A stretch of 57,549 nt of DNA from positions 1 to 57,549 of the forward strand of contig PNLY01000023.1 in the NCBI GenBank assembly GCA_013823325.1, read 5' to 3'. Each line of letters begins with the position of its first letter. Position 1 is the first letter of the stretch. Shown here one piece after another: positions 8,486 to 18,370 of this stretch. The position numbers and the translations under genes were made by a program. This DNA is from Methylobacterium sp. (GTDB taxonomy: Bacteria > Pseudomonadota > Alphaproteobacteria > Rhizobiales > Beijerinckiaceae). The notes under the pieces are model-generated. The model saw only the letters and a list, made by a program, of their open reading frames with translations. It had not been told where the DNA came from and ran no database searches.

Positions 8486-8914
8486 ATGCCGGACGAACTC
8501 GCCATCACCGATTTCCCGCTGAGGGCGAATGACAAGCTCCGCTACGGCGACACCGACCGGCAGGGGCACATCAACAACGCGGTGTTCTCGACCTTCCTCG
8601 AAACCGGGCGCGTCGAGCTGATCTATGATCGCGCCCGCCGGCTGGTCGAGCCGGGGACGGCCTTCGTCATCGCCCGGCTGGAGATGGATTTCCGGGCTGA
8701 ATTGCTCTGGCCCGGCGAGGTCGAGATCGGCACACGCATCGCCTCAATCGGCCGCAGCTCGGTTCGGCTCGAGCAGGCAATCTTCCAGGGCGAGCGCTGT
8801 GTCGCCAGCGGCATCACGGTGATGGTCCAGATGGACGAGGCGACGCGCAAGGCACGGCCATTTTCCGAGGCGGTGAGGGAGCAACTGGCGCAACTCGCCG
8901 CGCCGGCTGCCTGA
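8486..8914 (+). CDS. Acyl-CoA thioesterase (4HBT hot-dog fold)
   Basis: 142 residues. The hot-dog signature is at the N-terminus: LRYGDTDRQGHINNAVF, with the acidic D22/D24 region and the helix that follows. VIARLEMDFRAEL and RSSVRLEQAIF are the usual beta strands. Family members hydrolyse short or medium acyl-CoA or 4-hydroxybenzoyl-CoA type thioesters. The convergent neighbour at 8921 ends seven bases after this gene. Confidence 0.9.
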   Translation: MPDELAITDFPLRANDKLRYGDTDRQGHINNAVFSTFLETGRVELIYDRARRLVEPGTAFVIARLEMDFRAELLWPGEVEIGTRIASIGRSSVRLEQAIFQGERCVASGITVMVQMDEATRKARPFSEAVREQLAQLAAPAA

Positions 8915-8920
8915 TCGGCG

Positions 8921-9358
8921 TTAGGCCTTTGGCCAGCCGACCAGCTCGGTCGGTGTCCACCGCGCCTTGCGGCGCTCGCGTCGCCCCTCAATCGCCTCGC
9001 CGCTGAAGTCGCGCGGCTCTGCCGGCCGGGTGAAGCGGACACGTTCATCGAGCGCATCGATATTGATCGTGGTCCAGGCCTTGCCGGCCTCGGTCATCAG
9101 CATGGCGATGTAGACGCCGCAGCGGCGGCAGAGAACGACCTCCGAGGCTGCGAGCCCAAAACGATAGCGCTGGAGCTCGGTTGGCTCATGCACGAGCAGG
9201 CGGGCCTGAGCCTTGGGATCCGAGACCGTCCGGGCATTGTGCTTGCGACAAAAGGAGCACTGGCAGGCGCCGACGACCTCCTCCTCGGGTGGGCGCGCCA
9301 GCGTCAATTCAAGCCTGATCGCGCCGCAATGACAGGCGCCACTCAAGCGATGCGTCAT
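8921..9358 (-). CDS. GFA family zinc protein (glutathione-dependent formaldehyde-activating enzyme-like)
   Basis: 145 residues with the full GFA zinc ligand set: CHC (Cys9, Cys11), CQCSFC (Cys32, Cys34, Cys37) and CRRC (Cys77, Cys80). The opening GACHCGAIRLEL and VVLCRRCGVYIA are typical. Founding members (Gfa of Paracoccus) were linked to S-hydroxymethylglutathione formation, but most homologues have no proven activity, so only the fold is assigned. It is divergent from the kdp leader genes. Confidence 0.9.
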   Translation of the reverse strand: MTHRLSGACHCGAIRLELTLARPPEEEVVGACQCSFCRKHNARTVSDPKAQARLLVHEPTELQRYRFGLAASEVVLCRRCGVYIAMLMTEAGKAWTTINIDALDERVRFTRPAEPRDFSGEAIEGRRERRKARWTPTELVGWPKA

Positions 9359-9417
9359 GTCGGGTCTCCTCGTTGCGCGTCGTCATATCACAGCAATCAT
9401 AGGCTGCGATAAAACCC

Positions 9418-9437
9418 ATCAAAACAAGTGATTTGAT
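9418..9437. promoter_or_regulatory. Inverted repeat in the region upstream of the kdp cluster
   Basis: ATCAAA and TTTGAT stand as a perfect 6-bp inverted repeat with an 8-base spacer, about 67 bases before the first leader gene and in an AT-rich patch that contrasts with its surroundings. It could be a KdpE site or an operator for the divergent GFA gene. I know of no matching consensus, so the role is a guess. Confidence 0.35.
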
Positions 9438-9503
9438 ACCGCGCCGAATCGAGGGAACGGAATCGCTCCCGCCGCGTTCGGAGCGCAAATGCGGGAGGAC
9501 ATC

Positions 9504-9665
9504 ATGAGCAGCCTTGTTACGGTCTCGGCGCTGTTCCTGGCCGGCGGCCTGTCTGCGGTGACCATGGGGGCCGCGCCCCTGCAAGGCATCCTCAACGATT
9601 TCTTCTGGGCCGGCCTCGCATTGTCCGGCTTCCTCGCCATCGTCGGGCTGGAAGCGGCGAGCTGA
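9504..9665 (+). CDS. Small two-helix membrane protein (53 aa) upstream of kdp
   Basis: I do not recognise it. The predicted product has two hydrophobic stretches (about residues 3-22, LVTVSALFLAGG onward, and 31-50, FFWAGLALSGFLAIVG) separated by a short loop. GGGAGGA stands eight bases upstream, and an in-frame ATG 15 bases earlier has no ribosome site. It is the first gene in the rightward run that leads into kdpF, with a 179-base gap before the next small gene, so it may be in the kdp transcript or be independent. The real-gene evidence is the ribosome site, position and hydrophobic pattern. Confidence 0.5.
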   Translation: MSSLVTVSALFLAGGLSAVTMGAAPLQGILNDFFWAGLALSGFLAIVGLEAAS

Positions 9666-9844
9666 CCCTGCCCCTTCCGTTCGCTCCAAATCCCGTAGGC
9701 GGTCACGCTTCGCGCGTGCCGAGGTCTCATGGGCCTCACTGGGCATCTTTATTCCGCCCTTATGCCCTCGCCTGCCCTTCCCGCTCGACCGCTTAGCAGG
9801 GGCGGCACCACATCTCCGGTCTGAAACCAGGCTGGAGAGCCATC

Positions 9845-9928
9845 ATGGCCGACATCGTCTTTCTCGCGCTCGGAGCCGGAGCCTTTGCGCTCTTTGGCTG
9901 GTACGCAGCGCTGCTGCGCAAGGTCTGA
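9845..9928 (+). CDS. Mini membrane protein (27 aa) directly ahead of kdpF
   Basis: A single-helix peptide beginning MADIVFLALGAGAFALFGWY and ending AALLRKV. GGAGAGCC precedes the ATG. It ends four bases before the kdpF ATG. Tiny proteins of this form lie ahead of kdpF in other proteobacterial kdp operons as far as I recall, but no function is known. Its length, topology and AALLR end resemble KdpF itself, so it may be a second KdpF-like stabilising subunit. That is inference. Confidence 0.6.
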   Translation: MADIVFLALGAGAFALFGWYAALLRKV

Positions 9929-9932
9929 CGCC

Positions 9933-10019
9933 ATGGGCCTGACCTTGCTCTATGCCGCCGCCGCCCTCGGGCTCGCGGTCTACATGGTCGCCGCGCTGCT
10001 GCGCCCCGACCGCTTCTGA
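9933..10019 (+). CDS. kdpF: K(+)-transporting ATPase subunit F
   Basis: A 28-residue single-span peptide with the KdpF pattern: hydrophobic core, then [12 protein letters not shown] at the end. KdpF binds and stabilises the KdpFABC complex in the inner membrane. It lies four bases after the preceding mini-gene and 25 bases before kdpA, as expected for the operon. It is too short for routine ORF calling but clear from context and the C-terminal motif. Confidence 0.88.
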   Translation: MGLTLLYAAAALGLAVYMVAALLRPDRF

Positions 10020-10044
10020 ACTAACGACAAAAAGGAGACCTCGC

Positions 10045-11754
10045 ATGGACTGGCGGGGCTGGGCTGAGATCGTCTTCACGATCGCGCTGACGGTAGCCGT
10101 GGGCTGGCCGCTCGGCATCTACATGGCGCGCGTCTGGGCGCGCGAGAAAACACCACTCGACCTGGTGCTGAAGCCGGTCGAGGCCGGATTCTACGCCGCG
10201 CTCGGTATCGATCGGAACAAGGGCCAGAACTGGCTCGGCTATGCCGGCGCCTTCCTCGCCTTCAGCGCGGCCGGCTTCGTGCTGCTCTACGGCCTGCTGC
10301 GATTGCAGGGCCTCTTGCCGCTGAACCCGCAGGGCTTCGACGGCGTCTCGCCGCATCTCGCCTTCAACACCGCCGTCAGCTTCGTCACCAATACGAACTG
10401 GCAGTCCTATGGCGGCGAGACCACGCTGAGCAGCCTCAGCCAGATGGCCGGCCTGACCGTCCAGAACTTCGTCTCGGCCGGTGCCGGCCTGGCCGTCGCT
10501 GCTGCCGTGGCGCGCGCCTTCGCTGCCGACCGCGGCGAGACGCTCGGCAATTTCTGGGTCGATCTGACCCGCTCCGTCCTCTACGTGCTGCTGCCGGTCT
10601 CGATCGTCACCGCGCTCGCGCTCGTCGCCGCCGGCGTGCCGCAGAGCCTGCTCGCCAACGTCACCGCCAAGACGCTCGAAGGCGCCGACCAGATCATCGC
10701 CCTTTTCCCGGTCGCCAGCCAGGAGGCGATCAAGCAATGGGGCACCAATGGCGGCGGCCTATTCAACGTCAACTCGGCCCATCCGCTCGAGAATCCGACG
10801 CCGCTGACCAATCTGATCGAGGTCGTCTCGCTGAACGCGCTCGCCTTCGGCACGGTCATCGCCTTCGGGCGCGTCGCCGGCGCACGCAAGGAAGCGCGCG
10901 CTCTGCTCGCGGCGATGGTGATCCTGGTCGGCCTCGGCGCCGCCGCGATCTACTCCTCCGAAACGCTGACGCCGCAGCCGGCCATGGTCGCGGCCGGCAT
11001 CACGGATGCGCCCGCCAATATGGAAGGCAAGGAGGTTCGCTTCGGCGCCGCCGCTTCCGCGGTCTGGGCGGCGCAGACCACCGGCGCCTCGAACGGCTCG
11101 GTCAATTCCATGCACGGCTCGTTCATGCCGCTCGGCGGTGGTGTCGCGATGTTCCTGATGCAGCTCGGCGAGATCCTGCCCGGCGGCGTGGGCTCCGGCC
11201 TCTACGGCATGGTGGTGATGGCGCTGCTCGCGGTCTTCGTCGCCGGGCTGATGGTCGGCCGCACGCCGGAGTATCTTGGGAAAAAGGTCGAGACCCGCGA
11301 GATCAAGTTCGCCATGCTGGCGGTGCTGATCCTGCCGACCGCCATCCTCGGCTTCTCGGCGGTGTCCGCCGTTCTGCCGGTTGCGCTCGAGGGCTTGCTG
11401 AACAAGGGACCGCGCGGTCTGTCCGAGATCCTCTACGCCTATTCCTCGGCGGCGGGGAACAACGGCTCTGCCTTCGCTGGCCTGACCGCCAACGCGCCCT
11501 GGTGGAACACCACGCTCGGCATCGCCATGCTGCTCGGCCGCTTCGCCTATGCGATCCCGGTAATCGCGATCGCGGGCGCGATCGCCGCCAAGCCGAAACT
11601 CGCGCCGACCGCCGGCACCTTGCCGAGCGACAGCCCGCTCTTCGTCGGCCTCCTCATCGGCATCATCCTGATCCTGGGTGGCCTGCAATTCTTCCCCGCG
11701 CTCGCGCTCGGGCCGATCGTCGAGCACTTCCAGGTGCTTGCGGCTGCTCGCTGA
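10045..11754 (+). CDS. kdpA: Potassium-transporting ATPase potassium-binding subunit
   Basis: 569 residues, the channel-like subunit that selects K+. Four filter-type loops can be seen: [58 protein letters not shown], and [15 protein letters not shown]. Ten or so hydrophobic spans are spread along the sequence. The start at MDWRGWAE follows AAAGGAG at a good distance; the frame is open further upstream into kdpF, but that would overlap it. It forms KdpFABC with its neighbours and is used for high-affinity uptake when K+ is scarce. Confidence 0.97.
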   Translation: MDWRGWAEIVFTIALTVAVGWPLGIYMARVWAREKTPLDLVLKPVEAGFYAALGIDRNKGQNWLGYAGAFLAFSAAGFVLLYGLLRLQGLLPLNPQGFDGVSPHLAFNTAVSFVTNTNWQSYGGETTLSSLSQMAGLTVQNFVSAGAGLAVAAAVARAFAADRGETLGNFWVDLTRSVLYVLLPVSIVTALALVAAGVPQSLLANVTAKTLEGADQIIALFPVASQEAIKQWGTNGGGLFNVNSAHPLENPTPLTNLIEVVSLNALAFGTVIAFGRVAGARKEARALLAAMVILVGLGAAAIYSSETLTPQPAMVAAGITDAPANMEGKEVRFGAAASAVWAAQTTGASNGSVNSMHGSFMPLGGGVAMFLMQLGEILPGGVGSGLYGMVVMALLAVFVAGLMVGRTPEYLGKKVETREIKFAMLAVLILPTAILGFSAVSAVLPVALEGLLNKGPRGLSEILYAYSSAAGNNGSAFAGLTANAPWWNTTLGIAMLLGRFAYAIPVIAIAGAIAAKPKLAPTAGTLPSDSPLFVGLLIGIILILGGLQFFPALALGPIVEHFQVLAAAR

Positions 11755-11775
11755 GCCGACAAAGGAACTCGTTAG

Positions 11776-13812
11776 ATGAGTGTCTCACTCGCCAAATCCA
11801 GCGCCTTCAGCCAGGCCGTCGTCCTGACGGCCCTGAAGAGCGCTTTCAACAAGCTCGATCCGCGCAAGCTGGCCGGCAACCCGGTCATCCTCGCGACCGA
11901 GATCGTCGCAGCGCTTGCCACCGTCTCGGCCATCGTGGCGATCACCAATGGCCAGGCTGCGGCCTTCCCGATCCAGATCGCGATCTGGCTCTGGCTCACG
12001 GTGGTCTTCGCCAATTTCGCCGAGGCGATCGCCGAGGGGCGCGGCAAGGCGGCGGCGGATTCGCTGCGCGCTACCCGCGTCACGACCAAGGCCAAGCTGA
12101 TCATCGACGCGGAACGCAATGCGATGATCCCGACGCCGGCTCATGAACTCGCGCCGGGCGATATCGTCTTGGTCGAGGCCGGCGACGTCATCCCGGCCGA
12201 TGGCGAGATCATCGAGGGTGTCGCTTCGGTCAACGAAGCCGCGATCACCGGTGAATCCGCGCCGGTGATCCGCGAGAGCGGCGGCGACCGCTCGGCCGTC
12301 ACTGGCGGCACCACGGTCGTCTCCGACTGGATCAAGGTGAAGGTCACTTCGCGGCCAGGCTCATCCTTCCTCGATCGCATGATCGCGATGGTCGAGGGCG
12401 CCGACCGGCGCAAAACCCCGAACGAGCTGGCGCTCGCCGTGCTGCTTGCCGGCCTGACCCTGGTCTTCCTGATCGCGGTCGTCACCCTGACCGGGCTAGG
12501 GGCCTTCTCCGGCGTCTCGCTCGACCCGATGGTGCTGGGCGCCCTCTTCGTCACGCTGATCCCGACCACGATCGGCGGCCTGCTCAGTGCTGTCGGCATC
12601 GCCGGCATGGACCGGCTCCTGAAGGTCAACGTGCTCGCGACTTCGGGCCGCGCGGTCGAAGCCGCTGGCGACGTCGATACGCTGCTGCTCGACAAGACCG
12701 GCACTATTACCTACGGCAACCGCATGGCGGTCGAGGTCATTCCGGTTCCCGGCGTGCGCCCCGATGCGGCGCTGCGCGCCGCGCTGATGGCCTCGCTGGC
12801 CGACGAGACGCCGGAAGGCCGCTCGATCGTCGAACTCGCCCGCAACCAGGGCGTCGTCGCCGAGGTTCCGGCGGGGGCGACCACGATTCCGTTCAGCGCC
12901 ACTACCCGCCAGTCGGGCCTCGACCATGACGGCAAATCCTGGCGCAAGGGTGCGGTCGATGCCGTGATCAGGACGCTCGACCTCGGCGAGAGCCAGGTGC
13001 CGGCGGAATTGCGCCAGGCGGTCGACGGCATCGCCCGCTCGGGTGGCACCCCGCTCGCCGTCAGCGAAAACGGCGCGCTTGTCGGCGTCATTCACCTCAA
13101 GGACGTGGTCAAGCCCGGCGTGAAGGAGCGCTTCGCCGATCTGCGCCGCATGGGCGTGCGCACGGTGATGATCACCGGCGACAACCCCGTCACGGCCGCG
13201 GCGATCGCCTCGGAGGCCGGCGTCGACGATTTCCTCGCCGAGGCGACGCCGGAGGACAAGCTGCGGATCATCCGCACCGAGCAGGGCAAGGGCCGCCTCG
13301 TCGCCATGTGCGGCGACGGCGCCAACGACGCCCCTGCCCTGGCGCAGGCCGATGTCGGCGTCGCCATGCAGACCGGCGCGCAGGCTGCCCGCGAGGCCGG
13401 CAACATGGTCGATCTCGACAGTGACCCGACCAAGGTCCTGGAGATCGTCGAGGTCGGCAAGCAGTTGCTGATCACACGCGGCGCGCTCACCACCTTCTCG
13501 ATCGCCAACGACGTCGCGAAGTATTTTGCGATCATCCCGGCGCTGTTCGTCGTCTCGCTGCCGGCACTGGGGGCGCTCAACATCATGGGGCTGGCGAGCC
13601 CGCAGAGCGCCATCCTCTCGGCGGTGATCTTCAATGCGCTGGTCATCGTCGCGCTGATCCCGCTCGCTCTGAAGGGTGTGCGCTATCGGGCGATCGGCGC
13701 GGCCAAGCTGCTCTCGCGCAACCTCACCCTCTACGGCATCGGCGGGATCATCGCGCCCTTCATCGGCATCAAGCTGATCGATCTCGCCATCGCCGCCCTC
13801 AAGCTCGTCTGA
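11776..13812 (+). CDS. kdpB: Potassium-transporting ATPase ATP-binding subunit
   Basis: A 678-residue P-type ATPase (type IA). The phosphorylated aspartate is Asp306 in [21 protein letters not shown] of the actuator domain, [15 protein letters not shown], and [21 protein letters not shown] of the P-domain are all intact. The N-domain is compact, as is usual for KdpB. It sits 21 bases after kdpA and 21 bases before kdpC. It powers K+ transport through KdpA. Confidence 0.98.
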   Translation: MSVSLAKSSAFSQAVVLTALKSAFNKLDPRKLAGNPVILATEIVAALATVSAIVAITNGQAAAFPIQIAIWLWLTVVFANFAEAIAEGRGKAAADSLRATRVTTKAKLIIDAERNAMIPTPAHELAPGDIVLVEAGDVIPADGEIIEGVASVNEAAITGESAPVIRESGGDRSAVTGGTTVVSDWIKVKVTSRPGSSFLDRMIAMVEGADRRKTPNELALAVLLAGLTLVFLIAVVTLTGLGAFSGVSLDPMVLGALFVTLIPTTIGGLLSAVGIAGMDRLLKVNVLATSGRAVEAAGDVDTLLLDKTGTITYGNRMAVEVIPVPGVRPDAALRAALMASLADETPEGRSIVELARNQGVVAEVPAGATTIPFSATTRQSGLDHDGKSWRKGAVDAVIRTLDLGESQVPAELRQAVDGIARSGGTPLAVSENGALVGVIHLKDVVKPGVKERFADLRRMGVRTVMITGDNPVTAAAIASEAGVDDFLAEATPEDKLRIIRTEQGKGRLVAMCGDGANDAPALAQADVGVAMQTGAQAAREAGNMVDLDSDPTKVLEIVEVGKQLLITRGALTTFSIANDVAKYFAIIPALFVVSLPALGALNIMGLASPQSAILSAVIFNALVIVALIPLALKGVRYRAIGAAKLLSRNLTLYGIGGIIAPFIGIKLIDLAIAALKLV

Positions 13813-13833
13813 CGGCCAGACAGGAGCCGTATC

Positions 13834-14415
13834 ATGATCGCCAATCTTCGCCCCGCCATCGTCTCGATGGTCCTTTTTACCGCCCTGCTCGGCGTCGCCT
13901 ATCCGCTGGGCGTGACCGGGCTGGCACAGGCGCTGTTCCCGGCCCAGGCCGGCGGCTCCCTGATCCGCAACGCCTCCGGCGAGATCGTCGGCTCGCGCTT
14001 CGTCGGGCAGAACTTCAAGGACGACGCCTATCTGCGGCCCCGCCCCTCGGCTGCGGGCAAGGACGGCTATGACGCCTCGGGCTCGTCCGGCTCCAATCTC
14101 GGGCCGCTGAACGAAGACCTCTCCGCCCGCATCAAGACCGATGCCGAGGCCCTGCGTGCCGAGAATCCGGCGCCGATCCCCGTCGACGCCGTCACCACTT
14201 CCGGCTCCGGGCTCGACCCGCATGTCTCGCCGGCCAATGCGGCGCGGCAGGTTCCGCGGATTGCCGCCGCCCGCAAGGTTCCGGCAGCGGAGGTCCAGGC
14301 CGTGGTCGCCGCCAACACCGAGGGCTCGACCTTCGGCCTGCTCGGCGAGCCGCGCGTGAATGTGCTCGCCGTCAATTTGGCACTCGACGCGCGCTGGCCG
14401 CGGCAGCAACGTTAG
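13834..14415 (+). CDS. kdpC: Potassium-transporting ATPase subunit C
   Basis: 193 residues with one N-terminal transmembrane helix (about residues 7-30, ending GLAQALFP) followed by a periplasmic domain. Family landmarks are GSRFVGQNF, YLRPRPSAAG, SGSNLGPLNE and a C-terminal FGLLGEPRVNVLAVNLALD. KdpC is an assembly and ATP-affinity subunit of KdpFABC. The gene ends five bases before kdpD. Confidence 0.97.
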   Translation: MIANLRPAIVSMVLFTALLGVAYPLGVTGLAQALFPAQAGGSLIRNASGEIVGSRFVGQNFKDDAYLRPRPSAAGKDGYDASGSSGSNLGPLNEDLSARIKTDAEALRAENPAPIPVDAVTTSGSGLDPHVSPANAARQVPRIAAARKVPAAEVQAVVAANTEGSTFGLLGEPRVNVLAVNLALDARWPRQQR

Positions 14416-14420
14416 GAGCG

Positions 14421-17144
14421 ATGGCGAACGACGAATCCCAGTTCCGTGAGGCAGGGCGGCCCGACCCCGACGCCCTGCTGGCAGCAGCCGGCCGCGGCAA
14501 GCGCGGCCGGCTGAAGATATTTCTCGGCATGGCGCCCGGCGTCGGCAAGACCTACGAGATGCTCACCCAGGCCAAGCGCGTCGTGGAAGAGCATGGCGAG
14601 GTGCTGGTCGGCGTCGTCGAGACGCATGGACGGCGCGAGACGGAGGAACTGCTCGAGGGGCTCGAGGTGATGGCGCGCCGGCCGCTCGAGCATCGCGGCC
14701 GGCTGATGATGGAGTTCGACCTCGATGCCGCCCTCGCGCTGAAGCCGAAGCTGCTCCTGGTCGACGAATACGCCCATTCCAACGCACCCGGCAGCCGCCA
14801 TCCCAAGCGCTGGCAGGATGTCGAGGAATTGCTGCAGGCCGGGATCGACGTCTGGACGACGCTCAATGTCCAGCATCTCGAAAGCCTGGTCGATGTGGTC
14901 TGGAAGATCACCGGCGTGCGTCAGCGCGAGACGGTGCCGGACAGCGCCCTCAGCCGGGCCGACGAGATCGAGCTGATCGACATCACGCCGACCGAGCTCC
15001 GCCAGCGCATGGAAGAGGGCAAGGTCTATGTCCCCGAGACGGCGCGGCTCGCAGCCGGCAACTTCTTCAAGCCGGAGAACCTGACGGCGCTGCGCGAGCT
15101 CGCCTTGCGCCGTGCCGCCCAGACGGTCGACGATCAGCTCAGCCAGGCGATGAAGCGCGCTGGCGTCGAGGGCCCCTGGGCGGCGGGCGAGCGCATCCTC
15201 GTGCTGATCGGGCCTGATGCCATGGCCGGCTCGCTGGTCCGGGCTGGACGGCGCCTGTCCGACATGATGATGGATGCGCCCTGGACGGTTGCCCATGTCG
15301 AACGGCCGAACCGAGGCGGGCCCGATCAGGGACAGGGCGCGCATCTCGCCGAGGCGCTGAAGCTTGCCGAGCAGCTTGGCGGCGCCAGTGTCGTACTCAA
15401 CGGCGATGACCTCGTCGGCGCGGTGCTCGACTATGCCAGGCGCAACAACGTCACGCAGATCGTCGTCGGCAAATCGCACCGCAGGGGCTGGCGCTCCTGG
15501 TTCAGGCCCTCTCTCGCCCCCGAATTGCTGAAGGCGCAGAACGGTGCGGCACTCCACATCATCACCGAGGTGACGACCGGGCCGGTGCAGCCGGCCCTGC
15601 CGAGCCAGACGCCGGCTCGCCTCAACTGGCTCGCCCATCTCGGCGCCGTCGCCATGGTCGGGGTCGTGATCGGCCTCGCCGAGCTGATCGACAAGCGGGT
15701 CGAGAATGTCAATCTCGCCATGCTGTTCATGGTCAGCGTGCTCGGCGCCGGCCTTGCCTTCGGCCTCTGGCCGGCGGTGACGGCGGCGGCGCTCGCCGCC
15801 TTCGCCTACAACTTCTTCTTCCTGGAGCCGCGCCTGTCCTTCTGGATCGGCCATCCGGCCGATGTCCTGACCTTCCTCGTCTTCTTTGCGGTGGCGCTGA
15901 CGACCGGTGGCCTGACCGGGCGCATCCGCGACCAGGCCAAGGCAACGGCGAGGCGAGCCTCGGCGATCACCGCCCTGCTCGCTGCCAGCCGCCGGCTCTC
16001 GGCAGCGGCGCGGAGCGAGGAAGTCGCCGGTATCCTGGCGGAGCAGGTCTCGGCCGCGACCTCCGGCAAAGTGGTGGTGCTGCTGCCCACCGAAGGCGAT
16101 ATCATGCCGATCGCCGGAGCCCCGACATTGGATGCGCTCTCGACCGCCGACATGACGGCGGCGCGGTGGACCTGGAACCGCGGTGAACCCGCTGGCGCGG
16201 GGACCGGCACATTGCCCAATGCGGCCTGGACCTTCAGGCCGCTCCAGGGCGTGCGTGCGCGCTCGGGCGTGGTCGGCTTCGAGCCCAAGGCGCTGGCGAC
16301 CGCCGAGAACGAGCGCTTCGCCATGGCGCTGCTCGACCAGGGTGCGATCGCGATCGAGCGCGCCGAGCTTGCCGCTGCCGCCGTCGATGCGGAGGCGTTG
16401 CGTCGCAGCGACCGCCTGCGTTCGGCTCTGCTCAACTCTGTCAGTCATGACCTACGCACGCCGCTCGCCACCGTGCTTGGCTCGGCGACGACGCTGATCG
16501 ATTATGGCGAGGGCATGCGGCCGGCCGTGCGCGATGACCTGCTGCTCTCGATCCGCGAAGAGGCCGAGCGGCTCAACCGCTATGTCGGCGACCTGCTCGA
16601 CATGACCAGGCTCGAAGGTGGGGCGCTGGTGGCCCGGCGCGATTGGATCGATGTCCGCGACGTGATCGCGTCGGCACTGTCGCGCATCTCGCGCCGGCTC
16701 GGCCAGCGGCGCGTTCATCGCGACTTTCCGGCAGAGCTCTCTCTCGTCAGGGCCGATGCCGGGCTGCTGGAGCAGGTGCTGGTCAACATCCTCGAAAACG
16801 CCATCGCCTACAGCGAGGACGGAGCGCTGATCGAAGCGGCCGCCTATGAGGACCGCGGCAATGTCGTGATCTCGATCGAGGACGAGGGCCGCGGCATCCC
16901 GACCGCCGAGCTGGAGCGCGTCTTCGAGAAATTCCGGCGGCTGGAGGAATCGATCGACCGCGGCGGCGAGCGCGGCAAGGGCGCCGGTCTGGGCCTCGCC
17001 ATCGCCAAGGGTTTCGTCGAGGCTATGGGCGGGCGCATCGCCGCCGCCAGCCCGATCCATGACCGCCCGGACGGCAGCAAGGGCGGCACCCGTATCCTGA
17101 TCAGCCTGCGCAAGGACGTCGTGGGCGGAGAGACCAAATCATGA
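14421..17144 (+). CDS. kdpD: Osmosensitive K+ channel histidine kinase
   Basis: 907 residues with the full KdpD architecture: an N-terminal KdpD domain with a Walker A loop (GMAPGVGKT, residues 36-44) and a DEYAHSNAPGSRHPKRW segment; a USP-like domain; four closely packed transmembrane helices (about 400-500); a GAF-like region; a HisKA domain with the phospho-acceptor His676 in NSVSHDLRTPL; and HATPase boxes (NILENAI, DEGRGI, GAGLGLAIAKG). It senses K+ limitation and phosphorylates KdpE. The stop overlaps the kdpE start by four bases (ATGA), so both are made together. Confidence 0.97.
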   Translation: MANDESQFREAGRPDPDALLAAAGRGKRGRLKIFLGMAPGVGKTYEMLTQAKRVVEEHGEVLVGVVETHGRRETEELLEGLEVMARRPLEHRGRLMMEFDLDAALALKPKLLLVDEYAHSNAPGSRHPKRWQDVEELLQAGIDVWTTLNVQHLESLVDVVWKITGVRQRETVPDSALSRADEIELIDITPTELRQRMEEGKVYVPETARLAAGNFFKPENLTALRELALRRAAQTVDDQLSQAMKRAGVEGPWAAGERILVLIGPDAMAGSLVRAGRRLSDMMMDAPWTVAHVERPNRGGPDQGQGAHLAEALKLAEQLGGASVVLNGDDLVGAVLDYARRNNVTQIVVGKSHRRGWRSWFRPSLAPELLKAQNGAALHIITEVTTGPVQPALPSQTPARLNWLAHLGAVAMVGVVIGLAELIDKRVENVNLAMLFMVSVLGAGLAFGLWPAVTAAALAAFAYNFFFLEPRLSFWIGHPADVLTFLVFFAVALTTGGLTGRIRDQAKATARRASAITALLAASRRLSAAARSEEVAGILAEQVSAATSGKVVVLLPTEGDIMPIAGAPTLDALSTADMTAARWTWNRGEPAGAGTGTLPNAAWTFRPLQGVRARSGVVGFEPKALATAENERFAMALLDQGAIAIERAELAAAAVDAEALRRSDRLRSALLNSVSHDLRTPLATVLGSATTLIDYGEGMRPAVRDDLLLSIREEAERLNRYVGDLLDMTRLEGGALVARRDWIDVRDVIASALSRISRRLGQRRVHRDFPAELSLVRADAGLLEQVLVNILENAIAYSEDGALIEAAAYEDRGNVVISIEDEGRGIPTAELERVFEKFRRLEESIDRGGERGKGAGLGLAIAKGFVEAMGGRIAAASPIHDRPDGSKGGTRILISLRKDVVGGETKS

Positions 17145-17836
17145 CCGCCTTTCGCCCGCGCATCCTCGTCATCGACGACGAGCCGCAGATCCATCGCTTC
17201 CTCGGCCCGGCGCTCGATGCCGCCGGCTACGAGCCGATCCGCGCCGACGACGCCACCACCGGCCTGCGCGAGATCGCCCGCAAGCCTCCGGACGCTGTCG
17301 TGCTGGATCTCGGCCTGCCCGACATGGACGGCAAGGAGGCGCTGGCCAAGGCGCGCGCCTTCTATGACGGACCGGTGATCATCCTCTCGGCCCGCGACCG
17401 CGAGACCGAGAAGATCGACGCGCTCGACGCCGGCGCCGACGACTATGTCGAGAAGCCCTTCGGCGTCGGCGAATTGCTGGCTCGCCTGCGCGTCGCGCTG
17501 CGCCATCGCCTCGAACGTCAGGGCTCGGAGCCGGCATTGCAGGTCGGCGATGTCGAGATCGACCTGGTCAATCGCCGGATCAACAAGGGTGGCGTTCCTG
17601 TGAAGCTCTCGCCCAAGGAATACGACCTCTTCGCCTGTCTGGCCCAGGGCAATGGCCGGGTGCTGACCCACAAGCAGATACTCACGGCCGTCTGGGGCCC
17701 GGCCCATGAGCACGACGTGCAGTATCTGCGCGTCTTCGTCGGCCAGCTCAGGCAGAAACTAGAGGACGATCCGGCCGAGCCGAAGCTGATCGAGACCGAG
17801 CCGGGGGTGGGCTATCGGCTGGGTGGGTTGGTCTGA
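17141..17836 (+). CDS. kdpE: DNA-binding response regulator KdpE
   Basis: 231 residues of the OmpR/PhoB class. The receiver domain has the acidic pair in VIDDEPQ, the phospho-acceptor Asp56 in VVLDLGLPDMDG, and the conserved Lys in VEKPFGVGELL. The C-terminal winged helix contains LSPKEYDLFACLAQGNGRVLTHK (in parts) and VQYLRVFVGQLRQKLE, ending in ETEPGVGYRL. With KdpD it activates the kdp operon. It is the last gene of the cluster; I see no strong terminator in the 78 bases that follow. Confidence 0.97.
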   Translation: MTAFRPRILVIDDEPQIHRFLGPALDAAGYEPIRADDATTGLREIARKPPDAVVLDLGLPDMDGKEALAKARAFYDGPVIILSARDRETEKIDALDAGADDYVEKPFGVGELLARLRVALRHRLERQGSEPALQVGDVEIDLVNRRINKGGVPVKLSPKEYDLFACLAQGNGRVLTHKQILTAVWGPAHEHDVQYLRVFVGQLRQKLEDDPAEPKLIETEPGVGYRLGGLV

Positions 17837-17914
17837 AGCCTGCAATTCCGCTGTCATCTTGTCGCGACAGGATCACGCCCCTACCGTTCGGGCCGTGTTT
17901 CCTGTGAGGCGGCC

Positions 17915-18370
17915 ATGCTGGCTGCGATCCTCGGCATAATGCTTGCTCTCGCCGCGACGGGCGAAGCTGTGGCCGATTGGAAACCGACCATCTTCGACGG
18001 CGAGAGCAAGCGCGCTATCCAGGGATGCTCCCCGACGATGACCGATGATGCCTGGTCCTGCGCCTTCGTCCGCTGCGAGGCGGACAAGCAGCTCGGCCTC
18101 TATCTCGACATTCCGGGCATTCTTTCGGAAGGGCCGATCACCCTCGCCATCGATGGCCGCGATTTTTCGTTCCGGCTTCAGGAAACATCGGGACCATTTG
18201 GTGGTGCCTATCGGGTCCAGGGGGCGGACAGCGAGGTGTTCGCGGCCTTTCCAACCGGTCGCTCGCTGCGCATTCGTCAGGAAGGGATCAAAAAGGGCTA
18301 TGACGTCATTCCGCTCAAGGGAATCGGCCCTGCGTTACGCAAACTCAGCCAATTCTGCGGCCCACGCTGA
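17915..18370 (+). CDS. Secreted hypothetical protein (151 aa)
   Basis: Function not recognised. An N-terminal hydrophobic run (residues 1-20, LAAILGIMLALAA, followed by AVADW) looks like a cleavable signal peptide, so the product is probably periplasmic. The mature part has four cysteines (CSP, SCAFVRC, QFCGPR) that could form two disulfides, and a beta-rich middle. There is no TM segment after the signal. Ribosome-site evidence is weak (GAGGCGGCC). It lies between kdpE and the sulfite reductase operon and has no evident link to either. Confidence 0.65.
   Translation: MLAAILGIMLALAATGEAVADWKPTIFDGESKRAIQGCSPTMTDDAWSCAFVRCEADKQLGLYLDIPGILSEGPITLAIDGRDFSFRLQETSGPFGGAYRVQGADSEVFAAFPTGRSLRIRQEGIKKGYDVIPLKGIGPALRKLSQFCGPR

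Noticed and set aside
9730..9822. A 31-codon frame between the two kdp leader mini-genes
   Set aside because: No ribosome site, no hydrophobic segment, and proline-rich composition like random GC-rich sequence.
12496..14409. Very long minus-strand open frame opposite kdpB/kdpC, and similar ones opposite kdpD, cysG, the SulP gene, the TRAP permease and recJ
   Set aside because: High GC content removes stop codons from antisense frames. The translations are rich in Arg, Asp, Gly and His with no family pattern, while the opposite strand encodes clear enzymes.
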